A stretch of 64,000 nucleotides of DNA from Vibrio furnissii CIP 102972. GTDB lineage: Bacteria; Pseudomonadota; Gammaproteobacteria; Enterobacterales; Vibrionaceae. The stretch spans positions 496,001 through 560,000 of the forward strand of contig NZ_ACZP01000014.1 in assembly GCF_000176175.1 (NCBI RefSeq), in the 5' to 3' direction. Shown in pieces: positions 17,521 to 26,556 of this stretch. The notes beneath the pieces were generated by a model. That model searched no databases, was not told the origin of the DNA, and saw only the letters and a list, made by a program, of their open reading frames with translations. A program made the position numbers and the translations under genes. Numbering within the stretch: the stretch's first letter is position 1; each line of letters opens with the position of its first letter.

Positions 17521-17532
17521 TGACCTAGTCCA
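17521..17532. promoter_or_regulatory. Candidate GntR operator 2, TGACCTAGTCCA
   Basis: Second copy, 15 bases before the binding-protein start codon, where it would overlap the start of the transcript. It has the same orientation as the site at 17338-17349; the two bracket the 210-base divergent promoter region. Confidence 0.62.
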
Positions 17533-17546
17533 GAAGGATGGAGACC

Positions 17547-18599
17547 ATGAAAACGTTACTGACCAGTGCAACGCTGCTTGCGACCACGCTCGCAATGCCC
17601 GCTTTCGCCCAAGACGGCGATATTCAATCGCTGATCGACGCGGCCAAAAAAGAAGGCGCTGTTTACAGCGTCGGCATGCCGGGAAGTTGGGCAAACTGGA
17701 AAGACACTTGGAATGACTTGAACACCCATTACGGCCTGACTCATCAGGACACCGACATGAGTTCAGCGCAGGAAATTGCCAAGTTCGAAGCGGAAAAGAA
17801 AAACGCGACCGCCGATATCGGTGATGTCGGCTTTGCCTTTGCCCGCGTTGCGGTCAAAAAGGGCGTCACTCAGCCTTATAAACCGACCACGTGGAGCGAC
17901 ATTCCCAACTGGGCCAAAGACAAAGATGGCCACTGGGCACTTGCTTACACCGGCACAATTGCGTTTATCACCAACAACAATTTGGTCAAGCAAGCGCCAA
18001 CCTCTTGGGCTGATCTGCTCAACGGCCAATACAAAGTGACCGTGGGTGATGTCGGTGTCGCGGCTCAGGCCAATAACGCGGTACTCGCGGCCGCATTTGC
18101 CAACGGCGGTGATGAAAGCAACCTGAAACCAGCGCTGGATTTCTTCTCGAAACTGGCGAAACAAGGCCGCCTGTCGTTTACCGACCCAAGCCTGGCTAAT
18201 CTGGAAAAAGGCGAAGTGGAAGTCGCGATCATGTGGGACTTTAACGCGCTGAACTACCGCGACCAGATTGATCGCAGCCGCTTTACGGTCACCATTCCGC
18301 AAGACGGTTCGGTGATTTCGGGCTACACCACCCTCATCAATAAATACGCGAAGAATCCGAATGCGGCCAAGCTGGCGCGTGAGTACATCTTCAGTGACCA
18401 AGGCCAAATCAACCTAGCACAAGGTTACGCACGTCCGATTCGCAGCAACATTGAGCTGCCAGAATCAGTCAAAGCGAAACTGCTGGCCAACGATCAGTAC
18501 CAGAATGTTCACCCGGTCACGGACTTCAATGCCTGGGAAAAATCCGCCCGTAAACTGCCGCGTCAGTGGCAAGAAAACGTCCTCATCCACCAGCAGTAA
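17547..18599 (+). CDS. Periplasmic substrate-binding protein of ABC importer (phosphonate/iron/polyamine type)
   Basis: A 350-residue binding protein with signal peptide MKTLLTSATLLATTLAMPAFA. The mature part has the extracellular solute-binding fold typical of Fe(III), polyamine and 2-aminoethylphosphonate systems (GDIQSLIDAAKKEGAVYSVG; YGLTHQDTDMSSAQEIAKFE). An ATG three codons earlier (17538) has its AGG too close; 17547 has GGAG at proper spacing. First gene of a six-gene plus-strand operon. The company of two phosphatase-type enzymes and a PhnR-like regulator favours a phosphorus compound over iron, but that is inference. Confidence 0.85.
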   Translation: MKTLLTSATLLATTLAMPAFAQDGDIQSLIDAAKKEGAVYSVGMPGSWANWKDTWNDLNTHYGLTHQDTDMSSAQEIAKFEAEKKNATADIGDVGFAFARVAVKKGVTQPYKPTTWSDIPNWAKDKDGHWALAYTGTIAFITNNNLVKQAPTSWADLLNGQYKVTVGDVGVAAQANNAVLAAAFANGGDESNLKPALDFFSKLAKQGRLSFTDPSLANLEKGEVEVAIMWDFNALNYRDQIDRSRFTVTIPQDGSVISGYTTLINKYAKNPNAAKLAREYIFSDQGQINLAQGYARPIRSNIELPESVKAKLLANDQYQNVHPVTDFNAWEKSARKLPRQWQENVLIHQQ

Positions 18600-18608
18600 G
18601 AGGTGTTC

Positions 18609-19415
18609 ATGAACAATAAGGTGATCCTTGTTGTGCTTGATGGACTCAATTATCAGGTAGCCCGTGATTGCATGGGCTACCTCAACGGTTTAATTGAGCA
18701 GCAAAGCGCCACACTTTACTCCCTACAATGTGAACTGCCGTCGATGTCACGCCCACTCTACGAGTGTTTGCTGACCGGGGTTCGTCCGGTTGACAGCGGC
18801 ATCGTCAACAACCAGATTGTGCGTCTGTCGCATTTCGATTCGATTTTCAGCCTCGCCAAATCGCAAGGTAAAACCACCGCCGCGGCCGCGTATCACTGGG
18901 TCAGCGAGCTGTATAACCGCGCGCCTTTTGATGCCGTGCGTGACCGCTTTACCCATGATGCATCGCTCAACATTCAGCACGGCTGCTTTTACCACTGGGA
19001 CCATTATCCCGATGAAGCGCTGTTTCTTGATGCCGAGCATCTGCGCCTGTCTCATCAGCCGGACTTTCTCTTGATTCATCCGATGAACATCGATGATGCC
19101 GGACACAAATTTGGCCTCGATTCACGTCAGTATCGCAACAGCGCCCGCCATGCCGACGTGATTCTCGCCAACTATCTACAAGGCTGGATTGATGATGGCT
19201 ATCAGGTGATGGTGACCAGCGATCACGGCATGAACAACGACCTGTCACACGGCGGAATTCTGGCTGAAGAGCGTCAAGTGCCGCTGTTTGTCATCGGCGA
19301 ACACTTTTCTCATCACGCCGAGGCCACCCTCGCGCAAACGGAGATTTGCGGCACGGTGTGTGAATTGCTGCGCCTTGAACACGATAAGCCCGTGGCCCAG
19401 CAGGTATTAGCATGA
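18609..19415 (+). CDS. Alkaline-phosphatase-superfamily hydrolase (nucleotide pyrophosphatase / phosphonoacetate hydrolase-like)
   Basis: A 268-residue metal-dependent hydrolase. Metal ligands and nucleophile follow the superfamily pattern: VVLDGLN (Asp11), ELPSMSRPLYECLLTG (nucleophile Ser near 47), NIDDAGHKFG (Asp and His) and VTSDHGMNNDLSHGG (Asp-His and His). No signal peptide is visible, so it should act in the cytoplasm on the imported compound. It is shorter than classic phosphonoacetate hydrolase (about 400). The ATG at 18609 follows AAGAGGTG. Its last four bases overlap the first permease gene (ATGA). Confidence 0.85.
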   Translation: MNNKVILVVLDGLNYQVARDCMGYLNGLIEQQSATLYSLQCELPSMSRPLYECLLTGVRPVDSGIVNNQIVRLSHFDSIFSLAKSQGKTTAAAAYHWVSELYNRAPFDAVRDRFTHDASLNIQHGCFYHWDHYPDEALFLDAEHLRLSHQPDFLLIHPMNIDDAGHKFGLDSRQYRNSARHADVILANYLQGWIDDGYQVMVTSDHGMNNDLSHGGILAEERQVPLFVIGEHFSHHAEATLAQTEICGTVCELLRLEHDKPVAQQVLA

Positions 19416-20314
19416 TGAGCAGTCCCACCCTCTCTTCACGCGCTGCCAATCGCGGCGACACCGCTGCATCGCAGCCACGTCACGCCTGGCAGCGTTTTAA
19501 GCCGCTGGCGTGGCTGTTGCCATTCGCGCTGTTTTTCTATCTATTTCAACTGGCGCCGATGGTCTGGGTTGGCGTCAACAGCTTTCAGGTCGACGATGAA
19601 TGGTCGCTGGACAATTACCGCGAAATCCTCGATTCCGGCTTTATTCAACAAGGTTTTGGCAACAGTTTGTGGCTCTCAGTCTGGTCCAGTCTGGTCGGGC
19701 TGGCGATTGCGGCGCTGTTGGTCAGTTCGCTGCGCCGCGTCAGTGGCCGCCTGCGCGATGCAGTGATCGCCTTTACCAACATGAGCAGTAACTTCGCGGG
19801 TGTCCCGCTGGCGTTTGCCTTCATCATCATTCTCGGCACCAACGGCGCACTGACGTTGCTGCTCAAACAGTACGGCCTGATTGACGATTTCAACCTGTAC
19901 GGCAAATCCGGGCTGATGGCGATTTACATCTATTTTCAGATCCCGCTGGCGGTGTTACTCCTCTACCCGGCCTTTGATGCGTTGAGCGACGACTGGCAAG
20001 CCGCCGCCGCGCTGCTGGGCGCCAAAACCTGGCAATATTGGGTCAAAATCGCGCTGCCCGTGTTGTCTCCGGCACTGCTGGGCACGTTTATTATTCTCAT
20101 CGCCAACGCCATGGGCGCTTACGCCAGCGTGTATGCACTCACTTCCGGCAACTACAACGTGATCACCGTGCGTATTGCCAGCCTGGTGTCCGGCGATCTG
20201 TTTTTGGAACCGAATCTTGCGGCCGCAATTTCAGTGGTGTTGATGGCGCTGCTGGCGTTCATCACGCTGATCAACCAATGGCTGATTGCAAGGAGTTACC
20301 ATGCAAAACGCTAA
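19412..20314 (+). CDS. ABC importer permease 1
   Basis: A 300-residue inner-membrane permease with about six helices. The EAA loop that contacts the ATPase is visible near residue 195: AAAALLGAKTWQYWVKIALP. The start ATG overlaps the stop of the hydrolase gene (ATGA), and its 3' end overlaps the second permease by 14 bases, so the operon is tightly coupled. It pairs with permease 2 in the manner of PotB/PotC or PhnU/PhnV systems. Confidence 0.92.
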   Translation: MMSSPTLSSRAANRGDTAASQPRHAWQRFKPLAWLLPFALFFYLFQLAPMVWVGVNSFQVDDEWSLDNYREILDSGFIQQGFGNSLWLSVWSSLVGLAIAALLVSSLRRVSGRLRDAVIAFTNMSSNFAGVPLAFAFIIILGTNGALTLLLKQYGLIDDFNLYGKSGLMAIYIYFQIPLAVLLLYPAFDALSDDWQAAAALLGAKTWQYWVKIALPVLSPALLGTFIILIANAMGAYASVYALTSGNYNVITVRIASLVSGDLFLEPNLAAAISVVLMALLAFITLINQWLIARSYHAKR

Positions 20315-21086
20315 CCACAGCCTCTATCATAAAACCATGGTGTACGGCATCGTCGGCATTATGTTGGTGCCGATTATCGCCACGCTGGTGTACTCGCTCT
20401 CCTCACGTTGGGGCGCAACCATTCTGCCAGACGGCTTTACCCTCGACTGGTATCTCAAACTGCTCAGCGATGCGCGCTTTATCGCAGCGTTCGGACGTTC
20501 ACTGTTGGTGTGCGTGGCCGCGTTAGCGCTCAGCACGCTGCTGATCCTGCCCGCGATTTTTGTGGTGTTTTACTACTTTCCGAAGCTGGATCGCGTGATG
20601 AACCTGCTGATCTTGTTACCGTTCGCCGTACCGCCCGTGGTCTCTTCAGTGGGCCTGTTGCAGCTCTACGCTGACAGCGCCGTGCCGATTGTCGGCACAC
20701 CGTGGATTCTGATTGGCACCTACTTCACCATCGCGCTGCCGTTTATGTACCGTGCGCTGGCCAACAGTTTCTCGGCGATTCACCTGCGCGATTTGATGGA
20801 CGCGGCGCACCTGCTCGGCGCGAGCACGACCCAAGCCTTTCTGCAAATCGTGTTACCCAATGTGCGTAAAGGCCTGATGGCGTCGCTGTTTCTGTCGTTT
20901 TCATTCCTGCTGGGTGAATTTGTGTTCGCCAATATTCTGGTCGGCACACGCTATGAAACGCTGCAAATTTATCTCTACAACATGCGCCAGACCAGCGGCC
21001 ACTTCACGTCCGCGTTAGTGATGACTTACTTCCTGTTTATCTTTTTCTGTACTTGGCTAGCAAGCCGATTGGGAGCAAAACCATGA
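20301..21086 (+). CDS. ABC importer permease 2
   Basis: A 261-residue permease with six predicted helices and an EAA loop (DAAHLLGASTTQAFLQIVLP). The longest frame starts at 20286, but ATG 20301 has the strong AAGGAGTTACC ribosome-binding site. It overlaps permease 1 by 14 bases and the ATPase gene by four (ATGA). Confidence 0.92.
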   Translation: MQNANHSLYHKTMVYGIVGIMLVPIIATLVYSLSSRWGATILPDGFTLDWYLKLLSDARFIAAFGRSLLVCVAALALSTLLILPAIFVVFYYFPKLDRVMNLLILLPFAVPPVVSSVGLLQLYADSAVPIVGTPWILIGTYFTIALPFMYRALANSFSAIHLRDLMDAAHLLGASTTQAFLQIVLPNVRKGLMASLFLSFSFLLGEFVFANILVGTRYETLQIYLYNMRQTSGHFTSALVMTYFLFIFFCTWLASRLGAKP

Positions 21087-22102
21087 GTGACGTTTCTGTT
21101 CAGCAACTCACCAAACGCTTTGGCAACAACACCGTATTTGAGTCGATTCAGTTCGACATTCAACAAGGCGAATTCATTACCCTACTCGGCCCAAGTGGCT
21201 GTGGGAAATCGACCCTGCTGCGCAGCTTGGCCGGCCTCAATCCAGTCGACAGCGGCTCGATTTTCGTCGGCGGCGAAGAGATCACCCACGCCGCACCGCA
21301 AAAGCGCGGCATTGGCATGGTGTTCCAATCCTATGCGCTGTTTCCGAATATGACTGTGGCCGGCAACATCGGCTTTGGCCTCAAAATGCAAGGGCGCGAT
21401 AAAGCCACCATGGCCCGTGAAGTTGCCCAAGTGATTGAGCTGGTGGCATTACAAGGCAAAGAAGAGTGCTATCCGCACCAGTTGTCCGGCGGCCAGCGTC
21501 AGCGCGTCGCCTTGGCGCGCGCGCTGGTGGTGAAACCGCGGATTTTATTGCTCGATGAACCCTTGTCGGCGCTGGATGCCAAGATCCGCAAACACCTGCG
21601 CCAGCAGATTCGTGACATTCAGAAAGAGCTCAACCTGACCACGATTTTCGTCACCCACGATCAGGAAGAAGCGATGACGATGTCGGATCGCATCTTTCTG
21701 ATGCATCAGGGAAAAATTGTTCAGCAAGGCTCGCCGGAGTCGATTTATACGCAACCGGCGAACGAGTTTGTCGCCGGCTTTATGGGGCATTACAATCTGG
21801 TCAATGCCGCTCAGGCGAAAACGCTGTTGAATCTGGACACGCCGTGGAAAGTCGCGATTCGTCCCGAGTCGATTTATGTCGCCGAGCAAGGCCGTCACTA
21901 TGGCGCGCATATCTCAGCGCCGCAGCGCGCGGTGATCAAAAGCCATCAGTTGCTGGGGAACGTGATTCGTTATCACGTGGCGGTGGATACGTGCGAACTG
22001 ACGGTCGATACCCTGAACCGTTCATCCGAGCGTCTGTTGCCAAGCGGCAGTGCGCTGGAGCTACGTTTTAATCTGAATGAAATTCAACCTGTGAGTGCCT
22101 AA
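21083..22102 (+). CDS. ABC importer ATP-binding protein
   Basis: A 339-residue ATPase with Walker A GPSGCGKST, signature LSGGQRQRVALARAL, Walker B ILLLDEPLSALD, the H-loop THDQEEAMTMSDR and a C-terminal TOBE-like regulatory part of about 100 residues. The ATG at 21083 overlaps the permease stop and has GGGAGC upstream; the longer frame from 21053 is not used. It powers the importer encoded just upstream. The last base of its stop is followed immediately by the HAD-IB start. Confidence 0.95.
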   Translation: MSDVSVQQLTKRFGNNTVFESIQFDIQQGEFITLLGPSGCGKSTLLRSLAGLNPVDSGSIFVGGEEITHAAPQKRGIGMVFQSYALFPNMTVAGNIGFGLKMQGRDKATMAREVAQVIELVALQGKEECYPHQLSGGQRQRVALARALVVKPRILLLDEPLSALDAKIRKHLRQQIRDIQKELNLTTIFVTHDQEEAMTMSDRIFLMHQGKIVQQGSPESIYTQPANEFVAGFMGHYNLVNAAQAKTLLNLDTPWKVAIRPESIYVAEQGRHYGAHISAPQRAVIKSHQLLGNVIRYHVAVDTCELTVDTLNRSSERLLPSGSALELRFNLNEIQPVSA

Positions 22103-22762
22103 ATGTCTCAACCTCTGTACGTCTTTGATATGGACGACACCTTAATTGACGGCGATTGCGCCATGATCTGGAACGAATTTCTGGTCGACCAAGGCATTGC
22201 CACCGACCCAGATTTTCTCGCGCAGGATCGCCACCTGATGTCGCTGTATGCACGCGGCGAAATGGACATGGAAGATTATCTCGATTACGTCATGCAGCCG
22301 CTGTTTGCGCTGCCAGTCGAACAAGTGCACGCGCTGGTCGAAGCGTGCGTCGACAGTCGCATTCTGCCGCGCCTGTTTCCTCAGGCCAAGGTGCTGATTG
22401 AGCAGCTAACAAATGATGGCATCCCGATGCTGATCATCTCCGCTTCCGTCAGTTTTCTGGTTGAAGCCGTGGCACGCAAAATTGGCATTGAGAATGCGTT
22501 GGGGATTGATATGGCGGTGCGTGATGGCCGTTACACCAGCGAGATTGTCGGCGTACCGAGTTATCGTGAAGGCAAAGTCACGCGCCTTGAAAACTGGCTA
22601 CTGACTCATCCCGAGCTCGTGGGTAAACTGCATTTTTTCACCGATTCGATTAACGACCTGCCGCTGTGCCTACATGCAGATTTCGCTTATCTGGTGAACC
22701 CCTGTGAACGCCTCGCGCAGCATGCGCATCAGCCCCACTGGCAAGTGTTGCGCTGGGGTTAA
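22103..22762 (+). CDS. HAD-IB family phosphatase (SerB-like)
   Basis: A 219-residue HAD hydrolase of subfamily IB: motif I FDMDDTLIDGDCAMIW (Asp9 nucleophile, Asp11 acid), motif II LIISASVSFLVE, Lys in YREGKVTRLENWL and motif IV FFTDSINDLPLC. Phosphoserine phosphatase is the best-known relative, but the specificity cap differs and the substrate is unknown. Directly abuts the ATPase gene (TAA-ATG), so it is the last gene of the import operon and may release phosphate from the imported compound or its product. Confidence 0.88.
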   Translation: MSQPLYVFDMDDTLIDGDCAMIWNEFLVDQGIATDPDFLAQDRHLMSLYARGEMDMEDYLDYVMQPLFALPVEQVHALVEACVDSRILPRLFPQAKVLIEQLTNDGIPMLIISASVSFLVEAVARKIGIENALGIDMAVRDGRYTSEIVGVPSYREGKVTRLENWLLTHPELVGKLHFFTDSINDLPLCLHADFAYLVNPCERLAQHAHQPHWQVLRWG

Positions 22763-22769
22763 TGCCGCC

Positions 22770-22802
22770 ACCTCAATGTTACGGCATCCGTGACATTGAG
22801 GT
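22770..22802 (+). repeat. Long two-part hairpin after the import operon
   Basis: Outer stem ACCTCAATGT/ACATTGAGGT (10 bp) and inner stem ACGG/CCGT around CAT, separated by single unpaired bases. No T-run follows on either strand, so it is not a classical intrinsic terminator. It may be a Rho-associated or 3'-end-protecting structure. Confidence 0.75.
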
Positions 22803-22895
22803 AAAAGCCGCCCATTTCTCTGTCATAAATCTCACCTATGCATCCGCTTGAGTGCTAAAGTGGAGAGCATTCCACACGCATGGGTGAGATTTTGC

Positions 22896-24428
22896 ATGCT
22901 GCGCACGCCAAAGAAAATCGTGATCGTCCTCATTTTGCTGCCAGTGATGGTGTTTTCATTGCTGCTGCCCCTGCTCGAACGTCAATATTCCCTGTTTCTG
23001 CTCAACCATAAAATGGACGAAGTCAGTCGCTATCTGGCTGAACGCGGGCGCGTGCTCAATCACATGATGATCGAACAAGCGGACCAACTGCAATTTGATT
23101 GCAGCGAGGACGACATGCACCTGATGCGCGCGCCGAAATATTACAATCATTATGTGCGCCTGATTGGCGTCATCACGGCAAACGGCAAAAGCTGTTCGAC
23201 CGTGGGCGTGTCTCTGGTTGCCGATGAGCTCGAAGGCGTACGCATTCCCGCCACGGGATTTTACATGGCCACCACACCCGCCTACGAACACAGTGAGAGC
23301 GAACTGCTGGTGATGTACAAAAAAGGCGGCAACCTCATCTACTGGGTGTTGTATGGCGGCTGGGGACGCGAGCTCTTAAAAACGCCTTGTGATGATTGTT
23401 TTTATATGACGTTTCGTTTTATGGACTCGGCATTTGAACACATGCGCATTGAGCGCGGCGATCCCGCCATCGCCACGCAATCCAACCGCATCATCGCGAC
23501 CATGAGCAATCACGACACCCAACTGAACAGTGAAATGACGCTGTCGGCCGCCGAGCAACTGCACGCGTATGTGCGTCATCGCTTGGTCATGTGGGGGCTG
23601 CCACTATCGCTGCTGGCTGGGCTGGTCATGGGGTTTGGTTACTTCATGGTGCGCCATTACCGCAACTCGATTGAAGGGCTGATTGAGATGGCAATTCGGG
23701 ATGACGAATTCGTGCCGTTTTACCAACCAGTGGTTGACAGCCGCACAGGGCATATCGTGGGGTTTGAAGTGTTGCTGCGCTGGCAGCGCGGCCATGAATG
23801 GATTGCGCCGAGCCAGTTTATTCATGTCGCCGAAAGCTCTGGGCTGATCATGAAAATTACCCAACAGCTGATCCAACAGGTGGTGGAGGACATCCCCAAA
23901 TTACAGCCTGAGCAGTGGGTGAGCATCAATCTGGTCGCTGAACACGTGGAAACCGTCGCCCTGCACGACACGTTGAACGCGCTGAACTGGCCGTATGCCC
24001 ACCAGATTCAATTTGAAATCACCGAACGTGAGCCCATCAAGAATTTGCTGATGGCAGACGACATGATTCAGCGCCTGATTCAACGCGGTTACCACTTTAA
24101 GATCGACGATTTCGGCACGGGCTACGGCGGGTTTTCCTACCTGCAACAGTTGCAAATCGACAGCATCAAAATCGACAAGATGTTCATCGATACGATTGAC
24201 ACCACCGACATCAAACGCAACATCCTTGAATCCATTATCGCCTCAGCCCACAAAGCCAACGTCGAGGTGATTGCCGAAGGCGTGGAAACCACCAGCCAAG
24301 TGGCCTATTTAGCCAAGCGGGGTGTCTATCTGATTCAAGGGTTTGTCTATTATCGACCGATGCCGATTGCGCAAGTGTTGCACTACATTCAGCGCCCTGA
24401 GTCCGCAGACCCTGAACGTTCGGCATAA
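22896..24428 (+). CDS. CSS-motif / EAL c-di-GMP phosphodiesterase
   Basis: A 510-residue membrane protein. The N-terminal helix (about residues 8-30) and a second helix near 245 (WGLPLSLLAGLVMGFGYFMV) bracket a periplasmic CSS-motif domain with GKSCSTVGVS, which in E. coli homologues senses redox through cysteines. The cytoplasmic EAL domain has FEVLLRWQ, VSINLV, FEITERE, KIDDFGTGYGGFSYL, IKIDKMFID, EGVETT and QGFVYYRPMP, with catalytic residues present. It should hydrolyse c-di-GMP. A TTG at 22848 extends the frame; ATG 22896 has GGTGAG upstream. There is no GGDEF domain. Confidence 0.9.
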   Translation: MLRTPKKIVIVLILLPVMVFSLLLPLLERQYSLFLLNHKMDEVSRYLAERGRVLNHMMIEQADQLQFDCSEDDMHLMRAPKYYNHYVRLIGVITANGKSCSTVGVSLVADELEGVRIPATGFYMATTPAYEHSESELLVMYKKGGNLIYWVLYGGWGRELLKTPCDDCFYMTFRFMDSAFEHMRIERGDPAIATQSNRIIATMSNHDTQLNSEMTLSAAEQLHAYVRHRLVMWGLPLSLLAGLVMGFGYFMVRHYRNSIEGLIEMAIRDDEFVPFYQPVVDSRTGHIVGFEVLLRWQRGHEWIAPSQFIHVAESSGLIMKITQQLIQQVVEDIPKLQPEQWVSINLVAEHVETVALHDTLNALNWPYAHQIQFEITEREPIKNLLMADDMIQRLIQRGYHFKIDDFGTGYGGFSYLQQLQIDSIKIDKMFIDTIDTTDIKRNILESIIASAHKANVEVIAEGVETTSQVAYLAKRGVYLIQGFVYYRPMPIAQVLHYIQRPESADPERSA

Positions 24429-24430
24429 AA

Positions 24431-24452
24431 AAACCGGCGAGAACGCCGGTTT
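24431..24452. terminator. Bidirectional terminator
   Basis: Stem AAACCGGCG-AGAA-CGCCGGTTT between the convergent EAL and dkgB genes, A-rich on the left side and T on the right. Confidence 0.88.
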
Positions 24453-24467
24453 GTGTTGCCAAGCGGC

Positions 24468-25268
24468 TTAGTCCCACTCAGGCGCAAAGTCTGGATTAGC
24501 CAAACGATGGTTGCGATCCAGCGTCGCAATGCGCGCCATGTCGTCGTCACTCAACGTCACGTTCACGTACGCCAGATTGCTCTCGATATTGGCACGTTTG
24601 GTCGACGATGGAATGGTGACAAACGCGTTGGCTGCCATCCACGCCAGCACCACTTGCGCTGGTGTGGCTTGATGCGCGGCGGCAATCTCTTGAATCACAG
24701 CGTCTTTTAGCACCTCACCGTAAGCAAATGGCATGTAGCCAGTCACGATGATGTTGTGCGCGCGGCAAAACGCCACCACTGCACGGTTTTGCAGGTAAGG
24801 GTGCACTTCCACTTGGTTGGTGTAAATTACACCTTCACCAAGAATCTCAATCGCCTGCTGCATCTGCGCAACGGTAAAGTTCGATACACCAATCTGTTTT
24901 GCTAGGCCCAGATCCTGCGCAGCTTTGAGGCATTGCAGGTATTCGTCCATCGCCACGGCGTTGTCTTTGAGCGGCCAGTGGATCAGCAGTAAATCGACAT
25001 AATCGGTTTGCAAGTCACTCAGGCTCTGTTTCAAGCTTGGCAAGAAGGACGCTTGACCCAGTTTATCCGTCCAGATTTTGGTGGTCAGAAACAGCGTTTC
25101 GCGCGCCACGCCGGAAGCGGCGATCGCTTCACCCACTTCTTTTTCGTTGCCGTAAATCTGCGCAGTGTCGATGTGGCGGTAACCCGCCTCCAGCGCCATG
25201 GTGACCGAATGAAACGCGTCTTCCCCTTTCAGGCGGAAGGTGCCCGCACCAAGCTGAGGTATCTTCAT
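24468..25268 (-). CDS. dkgB: Aldo/keto reductase, DkgB-like
   Basis: A 266-residue NADPH-dependent AKR, essentially the length of E. coli DkgB and colinear with it: IPQLGAGTFRLKG, HIDTAQIYGNEKEVG (catalytic Asp and Tyr), LTTKIW (Lys), LLLIHWP (His), IGVSNFT, TIPSSTKRANIESNL and a C-terminal APEWD. It reduces 2,5-diketogluconate and small aldehydes such as methylglyoxal. The frame extends upstream to 25388, but ATG 25268 has AAAGGAAAG. It follows the Old Yellow Enzyme gene by 38 bases, so they are probably co-transcribed. Confidence 0.93.
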   Translation of the reverse strand: MKIPQLGAGTFRLKGEDAFHSVTMALEAGYRHIDTAQIYGNEKEVGEAIAASGVARETLFLTTKIWTDKLGQASFLPSLKQSLSDLQTDYVDLLLIHWPLKDNAVAMDEYLQCLKAAQDLGLAKQIGVSNFTVAQMQQAIEILGEGVIYTNQVEVHPYLQNRAVVAFCRAHNIIVTGYMPFAYGEVLKDAVIQEIAAAHQATPAQVVLAWMAANAFVTIPSSTKRANIESNLAYVNVTLSDDDMARIATLDRNHRLANPDFAPEWD

Positions 25269-25306
25269 GGTTAACTTTCCTTTCTCTTCATTTTTATGGG
25301 TATACG

Positions 25307-26407
25307 TTACGCAGCGCTGTAGGTTGGGTAGTCGATCAACCCTTTCTCTGCGCCGCCGAACAGGGTGTCTGGGTCGTGTTTTGCCCACGGTTGGCCCAAC
25401 TGAATGCGCGCCGGTAAATCGGGGTTGGCGACAAACGGACGACCAAAGCCAATCAAATCAGCCAAGCCCGATTGCACTGCTTGTTCAGCGCGTTCGGCGG
25501 TGTATTTACCGGCGTAAATGATCGCGCCAGAGAACACATCGCGCAGCGCACGTTTGAAGTCTTGTGGCATCAGCGGCGCATCTTCCCAGTCGGCTTCCGC
25601 AATGTGCAGATAGGCAATGTCGTGCTGGTTGAGCAGTTTGGCTGCCGCCACGTATGTTTCTTCTGGGTGATCATCCACCGTGCCATTGAGCGTGGTCAGG
25701 GGTGCCAGTCGAACGCCGACGCGATCCGCGCCAATCGCGTCACACAGCGCGGTCACCACTTCGTCTAAAAAGCGCAGGCGGTTGGTTAGGCTGCCGCCGT
25801 ATTCATCGGTGCGATGGTTCGATTGTGAGTCAATGAATTGGTTGATCAGGTAGCCGTTCGCCGCGTGCAGTTCAATACCGTCAAAGCCCGCCAGCAACGC
25901 ATTTTTAGCCGCCTGACCAAACTGAGCGACCACGTGTTGGATATCGTCATGGGTCATTTCGCGCGGTTCAACCACATCGACAAATCCCGGTGCATCGGTG
26001 CCGTTATCGATGAAGACTTTGACGTTTTCCGCCTTGATGGCTGAGGCCGAAATCGGCTGCTCGCCGCCGATGTTGTCTGGGTGTGTCACGCGGCCAACAT
26101 GCCACAATTGCGCGAACATCAAGCCGCCTTCGGCGTGCACGGCGTCGGTCACTTTGCGCCAACCGGCGATTTGCTCGTCGCTGTAAATCCCCGGTGTCCA
26201 AGCATAACCTTTGCCCATCGGTGAAATTTGAGTGCCTTCACCAATGATCAATCCGGCGCTGGCACGTTGGGCGTAGTATGTTGCCATCATATCATTGGCA
26301 ACATCACCCGGCTGCGAAGCACGCGAACGGGTCATCGGCGGCATCACAATGCGATTTGCTAAACGAAAACGGCCCACTTGCAGTGGTTGGAATAGAGCGT
26401 TAGTCAT
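25307..26407 (-). CDS. Old Yellow Enzyme-family alkene reductase
   Basis: A 366-residue FMN-dependent ene-reductase of the NemA/OYE class. Visible motifs: NRIVMPPMTRSRA, the substrate pair in GIELHAANGYLINQFID (His and Asn), SNHRTDEYGGSLTNR and LIGFGRPFVANPDL. It reduces activated alkenes, nitroesters and maleimides with NADPH. ATG 26407 has AAGGGGAACC, so the upstream frame to 26422 is not used. It sits between a LysR-type gene and dkgB on the same strand. Confidence 0.93.
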   Translation of the reverse strand: MTNALFQPLQVGRFRLANRIVMPPMTRSRASQPGDVANDMMATYYAQRASAGLIIGEGTQISPMGKGYAWTPGIYSDEQIAGWRKVTDAVHAEGGLMFAQLWHVGRVTHPDNIGGEQPISASAIKAENVKVFIDNGTDAPGFVDVVEPREMTHDDIQHVVAQFGQAAKNALLAGFDGIELHAANGYLINQFIDSQSNHRTDEYGGSLTNRLRFLDEVVTALCDAIGADRVGVRLAPLTTLNGTVDDHPEETYVAAAKLLNQHDIAYLHIAEADWEDAPLMPQDFKRALRDVFSGAIIYAGKYTAERAEQAVQSGLADLIGFGRPFVANPDLPARIQLGQPWAKHDPDTLFGGAEKGLIDYPTYSAA

Positions 26408-26556
26408 ACGGTTCCCCTTCATGAGTCAGGCGAGAGGCTCAGATGGTTTGTCACGCACCAGAGTCACTCAGCGATGGAACCATGCTAATCGCCTGATAGC
26501 ATGAAATTAAGTCGCAAACAGACAAAACATTTTTGTCCGATTTGCAAAAGTGGCAA

